A stretch of DNA of 62,187 nucleotides. Origin: Mesorhizobium silamurunense. GTDB lineage: Bacteria; Pseudomonadota; Alphaproteobacteria; Rhizobiales; Rhizobiaceae. The translations under genes were made by a program, and so were the position numbers. The DNA is taken from NCBI RefSeq assembly GCF_014843825.1, contig NZ_JHQR01000044.1:1-62187 (forward strand), read 5' to 3'. Position 1 is the first letter of the stretch. Each line of letters begins with the position of its first letter. Shown here in pieces: positions 47,197-54,547 of this stretch. The notes beneath the pieces are model-generated. The model saw only the letters and a program-made list of their open reading frames with translations. It made no database searches and was not told the origin of the DNA.

Positions 47197-47433
47197 CTTT
47201 TCGCCCTCGGCCACCTTGATGCCGCGGTCGGCCTCTCGCGCCCTGTCGGCGGGCATCGGCCTGTTCCTGGCAACCATGGCGAAGACCAGAAGGAAATAAC
47301 CCAGCTGAATAATGACGGCGCAAATGACGGCACGCATGATGATGGTGCCAAGCGACGCGCCGTCGAAGTAAGACCAGCCGACCACGATCGCGAGTGCGAA
47401 TATCATCCCGACGATGAATTTTGGCAAAGACAT
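47167..47433 (-). CDS. exoX: Exopolysaccharide production repressor ExoX
   Basis: An 88-residue inner-membrane protein with two hydrophobic segments (residues 6-22 and 32-52) and a basic tail, the ExoX/SyrA pattern (IIMRAVICAVIIQLGYFLLV is typical). ExoX lowers polysaccharide synthesis, probably by acting on ExoY after translation. ATG 47433 is the only sensible start. It lies divergent to exoY as in S. meliloti, and overlaps the lasso exporter tail to tail. Confidence 0.85.
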   Translation of the reverse strand: MSLPKFIVGMIFALAIVVGWSYFDGASLGTIIMRAVICAVIIQLGYFLLVFAMVARNRPMPADRAREADRGIKVAEGEKLTARRGSVR

Positions 47434-48040
47434 GCTCGTCGTCCCGTCAACCGGCACGAGCGCGCAAAAGCACTGACTTACCCACCCGCGCAACTCCCCG
47501 TTCCGCCAAAGAGCTATTTCTGGCTGCCCAATTCGGCCGGTTGCTTCCGGCCTTTCTGACCCATCCAGACTATGACAGAAACAGTTTGCGACTCTATTAA
47601 GGCGAGACCTTCGCAGCAAGGCCAGGCGCAGGAGATTTCCAATGGTTTTGCGGGATCGACTCTACCATGCTGCGACGCACACTCGGGCACCGCCATACAT
47701 TCAAGATCGCTAAACCTACTACAGTAAAACTCAAAATATTAATTAGTATTTTACGCTAGGAACTTACCCACGCGAGTGATTCGGCCGCCATGCAACCGCC
47801 AATCGTCTGCAGCAAAGAATGCGTTGTCCAAAAACGGCCCAAATGGCGCACTACATTTCCTCGATTTTCTCTCATCTCGTCATAAACATGCCACAAAGGC
47901 CAAATTATGAGCAGGGTACGTTTATTATTTAATCAATTCATGACGTGAACATTTCATCCAGATGGGAAATTGTGTGTTGCGCTGCAGCATTTTTTTGATA
48001 TCGTGCCGTAAACCATCCGTTCAACGTATGGAGCTTTTGC
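47434..48040. other. exoX-exoY divergent control region
   Basis: A 607-bp gap without a gene. It contains an AT-rich block at about 47710-47760 (TAAAACTCAAAATATTAATT) and a second near 47920-47945, in strong contrast to the GC-rich genes. Such regions in rhizobial exoY promoters bind the zinc-finger regulators MucR/RosR. A TGC/GCA motif follows at 47978-47989. Confidence 0.55.
47978..47989 (+). promoter_or_regulatory. PhaR/AniA-like motif upstream of exoY
   Basis: TGCGCTGCAGCA, 51 bp before the exoY ATG, followed by a T-run. It is an exact match to TGC-RNY-GCAGCA. Confidence 0.6.
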
Positions 48041-48718
48041 ATGAGGGACGTCGCCAAGTCGGCCAATGCGGGTTTTTCGCAGGCTGGCATTGATTTTCCA
48101 CCCCCCATCGGCGGTCTGCTCAAACGCAGTTTCGATATCGTCGGTTCCCTGACGGGCCTGGTTCTGCTCAGCCCGCTCTTCCTGATGGTCGCCCTGCTGG
48201 TCAAGCTTTCCGACCGCGGTCCGATCTTCTACGGCCACAAGCGAATCGGTCGCGGCGGCAGGATCTTCGCCTGCCTCAAGTTCCGCACCATGGTTCAGGA
48301 TGGCGAGAAGGTGCTCCACGCGCATCTGGCCGCCAATCCGGACGCTGCTGCCGAATGGGCGGCGACGCGCAAGCTGAAGAACGACCCGCGCGTGACGCGT
48401 GTCGGCCAGGTGTTGCGGAAGCTCAGCCTTGACGAGCTGCCGCAGATCATCAACATCCTGCAGGGCGATATGAGCCTGGTCGGGCCGCGCCCGGTCGTGC
48501 GCGACGAGCTTGAAATCTACGGCAGCGCCGCCGTCTACTATTTGAAGTCGCGCCCCGGCCTCACGGGGCTGTGGCAGGTGAGCGGACGCAACGACGTGTC
48601 CTACGACACGCGCGTCGCTTTCGATCGCCATTATGTCGAGAACTGGTCGATGGTCGAGGACATTCGCATCATCGTGAAGACCGTGCCTGCCGTGTGGATG
48701 TCGCGCGGCAGCTATTGA
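48041..48718 (+). CDS. exoY: Undecaprenyl-phosphate sugar transferase ExoY
   Basis: A 225-residue initiating phosphoglycosyltransferase that puts the first sugar-phosphate (galactose in succinoglycan) on the lipid carrier. One transmembrane helix near residues 30-55 precedes the catalytic part, with [27 protein letters not shown] and SLVGPRPV as the conserved blocks. It is directly followed by exoF. ATG 48041 lies 51 bp after the PhaR-like motif. Confidence 0.92.
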   Translation: MRDVAKSANAGFSQAGIDFPPPIGGLLKRSFDIVGSLTGLVLLSPLFLMVALLVKLSDRGPIFYGHKRIGRGGRIFACLKFRTMVQDGEKVLHAHLAANPDAAAEWAATRKLKNDPRVTRVGQVLRKLSLDELPQIINILQGDMSLVGPRPVVRDELEIYGSAAVYYLKSRPGLTGLWQVSGRNDVSYDTRVAFDRHYVENWSMVEDIRIIVKTVPAVWMSRGSY

Positions 48719-48777
48719 CCGACGGACCTGCCCCGCCAAACCCGGGGCAGGCGTCCGGCAGTGATCTCATCGGGCGG

Positions 48778-50064
48778 ATGGGGCCAACGCGGATCGGAAA
48801 CGTTCATTTGAGAAAACACCCCTTCGGACTCCTTTCCAAGGCGCCCAGCCGCTTTGCGGCCGTGGCGCTTGTGATGTGTCTTGCGACGCCGCAGATGGCG
48901 ACGGCCGAAGACTATCGTCTCGGTCCCCAGGACAAGCTCAACATCCGTGTCGCCGAGTGGCAGACGGTCGACGGCACGTTCCGCGACTGGTCGGCCATCA
49001 ATGGCGACTATTCGGTCGGCCCTGCCGGTACGCTCTCGGTGCCGTTCGTCGGCGAGATGCAGGCTGCCGGCAAGACGACGTCGGAGATCGCGGCGGCGAT
49101 CGGGCTGGCGCTGCAGCGCAAGCTGGCGCTGCCCGACAAACCCGAAGCCTCGGTCGAAATGGCGCAGTTCCGGCCATTCTACATTTCGGGCGAAGTGCAG
49201 AACCCCGGCCAGTTTCCCTATGTGCCCGACCTGACGGTGCTGAAGGCGGTGAGCATCGCCGGCGGCATCCGGCGCAGCGCCGACTACGGCCCTCAGCTCG
49301 GCAAGGACCTCGTCACCGCCAAGGGTAGTTTCGACATCTATGACGACCAGCGGCTGCGGCTGCTCGTCAAGCGTGCCCGCATCGATGCTGAGCTCGCCGG
49401 CAAGGAGAGCTTCGACGTGCCGAAGGAGGTGGAGGGCGACCCGCGCGTGCAGGCGATAGCCTCTGACGAAATGCAGATCCTCACGGCCGACCAGAAGGCG
49501 CTGAAGCTGAAGCTGGACGCGCTCGACGACCTGAAGGGTGTCCTGCAGGGCGAAATCGAATCGCTGGAGAAGAAGATCGCCAACCAGCAGCAGCAGGTGG
49601 ATCTGGCGCAGCAGCAGCTCACCAGCATCGGTCCGCTGGCGCAGAAGGGCCTGGTCGCCAATGCGCGCCTGCTTGATTCGAAACAGTCGGTGGCCGACCT
49701 GCAGGGCAAGATCCTAGACTATGAAACAGCCATCCTCACCGCCAAGCAGTCGATCAGCAAGGCTGAGCAGGACGCCATCGACGCCCGCAACACGCTTAAC
49801 TCCAACCTGGCCGCCAGCCGGCAGCAGGCCGAAGCGGACCTCAACGAGGCGACGCTGAGGACGGCCATGCAGAAAGGGCTGATCGCCCAGGCGTCGGATC
49901 CCGCGACGATGGCTTCCATCACCGGCAGCGAGGAACCGACCCTGCTCTACTCGCTGCTGCGCGTTGCCGACGGCAAGACCAGCGAGGTCCAGGCCAAGGA
50001 AGACACGCCGGTGCTGCCGGGCGACGTGATCAAGGTCAAGCTGGCGCCGACGGCCAGCCAATAG
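48778..50064 (+). CDS. exoF: Outer-membrane polysaccharide export protein ExoF
   Basis: A 428-residue periplasmic export protein. A signal-like segment (AAVALVMCLATPQMATA) is followed by the Poly_export/SLBB domain (YRLGPQDKLNIRVAEW, YISGEVQNPGQFPYVP). Residues about 225-370 form a long coiled coil. ATG 48778 gives a somewhat long n-region. It guides the polymer from ExoP/ExoQ out of the periplasm. It lies 59 nt after exoY. Confidence 0.9.
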   Translation: MGPTRIGNVHLRKHPFGLLSKAPSRFAAVALVMCLATPQMATAEDYRLGPQDKLNIRVAEWQTVDGTFRDWSAINGDYSVGPAGTLSVPFVGEMQAAGKTTSEIAAAIGLALQRKLALPDKPEASVEMAQFRPFYISGEVQNPGQFPYVPDLTVLKAVSIAGGIRRSADYGPQLGKDLVTAKGSFDIYDDQRLRLLVKRARIDAELAGKESFDVPKEVEGDPRVQAIASDEMQILTADQKALKLKLDALDDLKGVLQGEIESLEKKIANQQQQVDLAQQQLTSIGPLAQKGLVANARLLDSKQSVADLQGKILDYETAILTAKQSISKAEQDAIDARNTLNSNLAASRQQAEADLNEATLRTAMQKGLIAQASDPATMASITGSEEPTLLYSLLRVADGKTSEVQAKEDTPVLPGDVIKVKLAPTASQ

Positions 50065-50182
50065 CGCCACCGCACAGGCCTTGCTGAGCGAGGCCTGTGT
50101 CACGGAGGCGGGAGGAACATGGCAGGCTCGTTCGCGCCAAGGTGCGGGCGAGCGATCTGTTTGGACCGCTTGAAGGCACAGA

Positions 50183-51277
50183 ATGCAGCCCGCCGCCCCG
50201 CGTCACGTCTACCTCAATCTCGACGCCATTCGCGGCGTGGCCGCGATCAGCGTGATGCTCTATCACTTCTCGCCGTTCCTGGCCGACGGCAAGGTGCTGC
50301 CTTCGAGCTATCTCGCGGTCGACCTGTTCTTCCTGCTCAGCGGCTTCGTCATCGCCCACGCTTATGACCGCAAGATCGAGAACGGCATGGGCTTCGGCAC
50401 ATTCGTGGCCATCCGCCTGATCCGGCTTTATCCGCTCTATCTCGCCGGCACGCTGCTCGGCTTCTTCTACCTACTGGTCAAGAACAGGCTGATGCCGGCC
50501 GAATACATACCAATATCCGAGATCGGCATGCAGCTGACGACCGGCATGTTCTTCATTCCGCTGGTCGGCGAGGCCTACCATACGATCTTTCCGCTTAATC
50601 CCGCTTCGTGGTCGCTGTTCTTCGAGCTTATCGTCAACGTCGCCTATGTCGCCGTCTTCTTCCTGCTGTCACGGCGCGTGCTGACAGCGCTGATCGCCGT
50701 CAGCCTCGTGCTGCTGATCGTCGCCTCTGTGGTCGTCGGCACGCTCGATTTCGGCATGACCGGCAAGACCATCGTCAGCGGGCTGCCGCGCGTGTCGTTC
50801 TCCTTCTTCCTGGGCGTGCTGCTCTGCCGGTCGATGGCGCGCTATCAGGACGGCCTCGGTTTCCTGCGGCGGGGCTGGTGGGTCGAGGCCGCGATCCTGC
50901 TCACGCTGATCGTCTTTGCCATCGCGCCTGCGGGCGCTGCCGGGCGCGTCGCCTATGACCTCGCCTCTGTCGCCATCGTCTTCCCGATCATGGTGGTGAC
51001 CGGCGCCGTGGCGCCGACCGCTCCGCGACTGGCGGGGTTCTATGGCTGGCTGGGGCGGATTTCCTACCCGATCTACATCATCCACACGCCGATGCTGATG
51101 ATCATCGCCGGCGCCGGCAAGGCGGTCTCGGTCGACCCGTTCGCGCACCATCCCTGGTTCGGCTTCCTGATGGCCGCTGCGGTCATCGTCATCGCCGATA
51201 TAGCCACCCGCATCTATGACGAGCCGGTGCGCCGCTTCCTGCAGCGGCAGATGCAGCGCTCGCGGGCCGTGGCGTAA
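50183..51277 (+). CDS. exoZ: Membrane acyltransferase, ExoZ-like
   Basis: A 364-residue family 3 acyltransferase with about ten membrane segments and the N-terminal motif NLDAIRGVAAISVMLYHFSP (conserved Arg and His). ExoZ acetylates a glucose of the repeat unit. It is on the same strand as exoF, 118 nt downstream. It is a distant paralogue of 17822-18901, and both are followed by the same family B repeat. Confidence 0.85.
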   Translation: MQPAAPRHVYLNLDAIRGVAAISVMLYHFSPFLADGKVLPSSYLAVDLFFLLSGFVIAHAYDRKIENGMGFGTFVAIRLIRLYPLYLAGTLLGFFYLLVKNRLMPAEYIPISEIGMQLTTGMFFIPLVGEAYHTIFPLNPASWSLFFELIVNVAYVAVFFLLSRRVLTALIAVSLVLLIVASVVVGTLDFGMTGKTIVSGLPRVSFSFFLGVLLCRSMARYQDGLGFLRRGWWVEAAILLTLIVFAIAPAGAAGRVAYDLASVAIVFPIMVVTGAVAPTAPRLAGFYGWLGRISYPIYIIHTPMLMIIAGAGKAVSVDPFAHHPWFGFLMAAAVIVIADIATRIYDEPVRRFLQRQMQRSRAVA

Positions 51278-51381
51278 AGCGCGTCGCGCTGAAGCGGATT
51301 CAGGCGACGCGTTTTAGATCTTTGTCTTTATGTATGTCGTTCTCCCAAAACCGCTGCGCACTTTTGGGCAACATGCATTAA
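51276..51381. repeat. Intergenic repeat, family B copy
   Basis: Same layout as 18900-19005: AAAGCGCGTCGC and GCGACGCGTTTT inverted pair, CTTTATGTATGTCG block and ACATGCATTAA end. It starts at the stop codon of the acyltransferase gene and abuts the 240-bp element at 51380. Confidence 0.8.
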
Positions 51382-51619
51382 GGTCTGTTGAGAATCAGGC
51401 GATGCCGGCCTGCGAACGGCGGCTTCCTGCGCTTCCGGCCTTCGCCGGCCGAAGCATCCATGACATGAGAGTGGCGTGGCAATTAAGGCTGCGGTCGGCG
51501 TAGGCCGGTGCTCACGGACCTCAAGTACGCTCCGCTCCGGTTCTCGGAAGCCATCATTTTGGTCGCTTCGCGCCCGTCTTCGACTCCGGCTCGGCCTGAC
51601 CTGAATCTCAACAGACCTT
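51380..51619. mobile_element. 240-bp MITE-like element with 20-bp terminal inverted repeats
   Basis: The left end AAGGTCTGTTGAGAATCAGG (51380-51399) and right end CCTGAATCTCAACAGACCTT (51600-51619) are inverted copies differing at one base. The inside is GC-rich, partly palindromic (CTTCCGGCCTTCGCCGG) and has no open frame of note. Size, ends and lack of coding suit a non-autonomous insertion. A clear target duplication is not visible. Confidence 0.6.
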
Positions 51620-51678
51620 GGAGCGGTTCAGCTTTTCCCGACGGAACCCGCCCCGCCACTTTTCCCAGTTGCAGTCGG

Positions 51679-52962
51679 TCAGACCGGGGCGGGCATGTGG
51701 CCGGCGGCCGGCTTTTCATCCTGGACCGGGATGGCAACCCGCCGTCGCCGGGCGGCCGGCATCGGGCTCAGCTTGAACAGGCCGTAGTAGACGACGAAGG
51801 AGGCCATGAAGTAAGGGCCGAGGATCTCGACCTCGAAGAAGGAACGGATCAGCATCAGCCCGACAGCGCCGGCGAGCACCACCGAATCGGCGTTCCAGGC
51901 GCCGAATACCACCTTCGATATATGGCCATAGAAGGCGCGCAGGATGATCAGCGCCAGCATGGTGACGCCGACGAAGCCGATCTCGACCAGGGTTTCGATA
52001 TAGGTGTTGTGGAAGTGGAAGCCGGTACGGGTCGTGATGTAGAACTCCGCCCACAACCGTTCCGGATCGGCGAAGCCTTGCACCCAGTAGGCGGCATAGC
52101 CGTAGCCGAGCAACGGATGCAACTGCGCCGCCTCCCAACCCTGCTGCCAGAGGTAGGTGCGGCCGGTGAGCGTCGAATCCTTGCCGAAGATGCCGAGCAC
52201 GAAGTCCAGCAGGCCAAGGTTCAGCGCGGCCACCACGCCGGCCACCAGCGCGCCGCCGCCGACCACGAACAGCACACGGCGGTAACGGCGCGACAGGACC
52301 CTGCTCATGGTGAGCAAGATAACGATGCCGAGCACTGCCGGCAGCGAGGCGACGGATGTCGCCGAGTGGGCGATCACCAGCATGTATGCCGACATCAGGA
52401 TGATAGGTGCGGTCCAGAAGAAGCTCAGCCAGTTGCGCCGGTAGAACATGAGGAAGACGATGGACAAGAAGATGCCGAGCGACGAGAAGAAACCGACCTG
52501 GTTCTTGGAGGCGAAAGCGCCGACGAAATTGAAGGTGCCGTCGATCGTGTCGAGCGCGTAAGCGTTGACTTTCAGTGAATAGAGCAGGACGACGAAGATG
52601 CCGATCAACGAGCCCAGCACCAGCGTCCGGACGCTGATCGTGCGGGCCGCGATATAGGCACAGACGATGTGCGAGGAATATTGCACCGCCGCACGCGCGC
52701 TAGTGCCGGCAGCCTGCGACCAGAAGACCGACAGGCAGACATAGGTCGCGAAGAGTACCGGCAACCAGGCGCTCGAGAGGTTCCAGGTGAAGTGCCTGTA
52801 GTCGACAAAGAGCAGCGGCAGCCAGACCGCGTAATAGGCAAGGATCAGGACCTGGCCGAAACTGCTGGAATAGGCAAAGGCAAAGACGGAAACCATGACG
52901 GCAAAGGCGCCATAGGCCTTGTTTGCCTCCGGATCGAGCAGATTGGATTTCGGAATCTTCAT
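51679..52962 (-). CDS. exoQ: Exopolysaccharide polymerase ExoQ (O-antigen ligase family)
   Basis: A 427-residue inner-membrane polymerase with ten or more hydrophobic segments and the Wzy_C-type loop containing GYGYAAYWVQGFADP and GFHFHNTYIETLVEIG, the HNTYIE block being characteristic. It joins repeat units on the periplasmic side. ATG 52962 is chosen; a GTG at 53037 would overlap the promoter motif. Its C-terminal tail is Pro-rich and cytoplasmic. Confidence 0.88.
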   Translation of the reverse strand: MKIPKSNLLDPEANKAYGAFAVMVSVFAFAYSSSFGQVLILAYYAVWLPLLFVDYRHFTWNLSSAWLPVLFATYVCLSVFWSQAAGTSARAAVQYSSHIVCAYIAARTISVRTLVLGSLIGIFVVLLYSLKVNAYALDTIDGTFNFVGAFASKNQVGFFSSLGIFLSIVFLMFYRRNWLSFFWTAPIILMSAYMLVIAHSATSVASLPAVLGIVILLTMSRVLSRRYRRVLFVVGGGALVAGVVAALNLGLLDFVLGIFGKDSTLTGRTYLWQQGWEAAQLHPLLGYGYAAYWVQGFADPERLWAEFYITTRTGFHFHNTYIETLVEIGFVGVTMLALIILRAFYGHISKVVFGAWNADSVVLAGAVGLMLIRSFFEVEILGPYFMASFVVYYGLFKLSPMPAARRRRVAIPVQDEKPAAGHMPAPV

Positions 52963-53305
52963 GCCGGATTTTTCGCCCGTTGAGCCTTCGCTGCCGACGC
53001 TCGCCAACGTGCGGCCCGGCCAGGGTTTATTGTGCACTGCAGCATAACCTATCGCCCTATCGCCGGCGGCTCAACCGGAAATCTTGTCACGGGCAAAAGG
53101 AGCGAGCGGCTAGCGGACGCTCTATCGCATGGCGAAAAGGCCGGAATGGGGCGGGAGCGCGGCTCGGGCCTTCCCGCATACGGACATCGTCCTCGGCATC
53201 GGCACAAGCGCCGGCTTCGGTCGGCGCCCTGGCGGGCGCATTCCCTTCGGGTCGCGACGAGGGGCGCCCTGCGTCCTCCTCGCACGAACGACTACGGCGG
53301 GCCGG
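52963..53305. other. Intergenic region upstream of exoQ
   Basis: A 343-bp stretch holding the exoQ promoter. TGCACTGCAGCA at 53033-53044 lies about 70 bp before exoQ. The remainder to 53305 is GC-rich, with open frames on several strands but no ribosome site or family resemblance. Confidence 0.5.
53033..53044. promoter_or_regulatory. PhaR/AniA-like motif upstream of exoQ
   Basis: TGCACTGCAGCA within TTGTGCACTGCAGCATAA, 70 bp before the exoQ ATG. Almost palindromic (GTGCACTGCAG). Confidence 0.6.
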
Positions 53306-53794
53306 TTACTTCAGCCTGCCCTCGATCTCCTTGATCGCCGCCAGCGCGCATGCCTCGTCCAAATTGCCCCTGGGAACGCCGCCGACGCCGACCGCGCCGA
53401 TGGTCCTATTGCCGATCCTGACCGGCACGCCGCCGGCAAGAATCAGGAAATCATCTATGGCGACAAGCTGGGCCGCACCGGGATTGTCCTGGACATTCTT
53501 GGCCATGGCGCTGGTGGGCGCGCGCGCGGAGACCGCGGTATAGGCCTTGCGCCGCGCCGCGTCGGGTGTGTGGACGCCGGCGTTGTCCGCCCGGAGCAGC
53601 GCCCGCAGGACGCCGGCGCGGTCCACGACCGCCGCCGACACGTTGTAATTGTCCGCGGCGCACGCCTTGACGGCGCCCTGCGCAAGCTCGAGCGCAATGT
53701 CCATCGGCATGTTCCGTTCTTGAAGCACTTCCGCCGAAGCGCCGCTGCTCAGCAGCGCGACGAAGCAGGCAATGAAATGACGAGGTCTGATCAT
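53306..53794 (-). CDS. Secreted GlcG/HbpS-family protein
   Basis: A 162-residue protein with a signal peptide (residues 1-21, MIRPRHFIACFVALLSSGAS) and one GlcG/HbpS (DUF336) domain. The family core is VVDRAGVLRALLRADNAGVH, and GGVPVRIGNRTIGAVGVGG near the end. The start ATG 53794 has AGGAG 6 nt upstream. Family members bind haem or cobalamin or stabilise small molecules; the ligand here is unknown. It stands alone between exoQ and a gene remnant. Confidence 0.82.
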   Translation of the reverse strand: MIRPRHFIACFVALLSSGASAEVLQERNMPMDIALELAQGAVKACAADNYNVSAAVVDRAGVLRALLRADNAGVHTPDAARRKAYTAVSARAPTSAMAKNVQDNPGAAQLVAIDDFLILAGGVPVRIGNRTIGAVGVGGVPRGNLDEACALAAIKEIEGRLK

Positions 53795-53856
53795 TGGAAC
53801 TCCTTTGTTGGTCTGGTGGCAATTGAGGTCGCGGACACCCGAGACGGAAGACGGGC

Positions 53857-54204
53857 TCACCCGCGGCGGCGCTCGGCCCACGTGTTGTGGCAGCGCACCA
53901 GGGCGCCGCCCAACGGGCGAACCTCGGGCGCCTGGCTACGGCATAGGCTGGTGACGAGCGGACAGCGGGGATTGTAGCTGCAGCCGGGCGGCGGGTTGAT
54001 CGGGCTCGGCAGGTCGATCGCCGCCGAGACGCGGTCGCGCTGCGGCTGGTCGAGGTTGGGCACCGTGTCGAGGAGGAAACGCGTATAGGGATGCTTCGGC
54101 CGGTCGAATGCCTCGTCGACCGCACCCTCCTCCACGATGCGTCCCAGATACATCACCGCGACACGATCCGAGACGTGGCGCACCGCAGCCAGGTTGTGGC
54201 TGAA
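53857..54204 (-). pseudogene. C-terminal remnant of an oligopeptide ABC transporter ATPase (DppF/OppF type)
   Basis: About 115 residues from FSHNLAAVRHVSDRVAVMYL through VEEGAVDEAF, HPYTRFLL and the Cys-rich tail GCSYNPRCPLVTSLC of dipeptide/oligopeptide ATPases. The frame starts within the switch His block; Walker A, Q-loop, signature and Walker B are all missing upstream, where sequence (54205-54354) is unrelated. The rest of the gene and its permeases are not in the window, so this is a deletion remnant. Confidence 0.8.
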
Positions 54205-54546
54205 CGGGCCCAGGGCCGCGACGGCCCCGAATCGATAAGGCTGTCCGGCGACTTCCATACGCTGCTGGCCAGCATGACGGCCAACGAACTCCTGATACGC
54301 GGTGCGCGCGCAGCGCCAATTCGAGGGGCTGATGCAGAAATATCCGCAGCGCACCTTCGGCCATCCGCCTGCAAGCGAGATATTTTCGTCAGCCTATCGG
54401 ATCGTCGAGAGGTGAACCGCTCTGGAGCAATTCCAGGAAAAGTGTGTAACGGTTAGGCTCGGCGCCTTCGCCGTAGCCTCCGTCCGGAATTGCGTAAAAA
54501 CAAAGAGATAGAGCGGTTCGCCGTTTCCATGAAACGGTGAAACGCT
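54205..54546. other. Remnant-bearing intergenic region with family A and C repeats
   Basis: This 342-bp gap has no intact gene. A plus-strand frame of 39 codons (54296-54415) ends in a protein-like C-terminus (GLMQKYPQRTFGHPPASEIF) and may be a gene tail. Family A copy 4 is at 54427-54493, carrying about 23 extra bases in its centre. Family C (GAGCGGTTC to GAAACGCTC) is at 54511-54547 and overlaps the permease stop. Confidence 0.55.
54427..54493. repeat. Palindromic repeat, family A copy 4 with enlarged centre
   Basis: GCAATTCCAGGAAAAGTGTG at the left and GTCCGGAATTGC at the right match the other copies. The middle is longer, containing GGCTCGGCGCCTTCGCCGTA, which itself can fold. Other copies are 43-44 bp, this one 67. 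Confidence 0.75.
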
Positions 54547-54547
54547 C
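54511..54547. repeat. Family C hairpin at the permease stop codon
   Basis: GAGCGGTTCGCCGTTTC pairs with GAAACGGTGAAACGCTC (two mismatched bases) around CAT. Similar to 21994-22030. It touches the last codon of the minus-strand permease and may act in transcript termination. Confidence 0.7.

Noticed and set aside
53050..53305. Open frames between exoQ and the GlcG gene
   Set aside because: Several frames are open on both strands because of GC content, but none has a start signal or recognisable motif.
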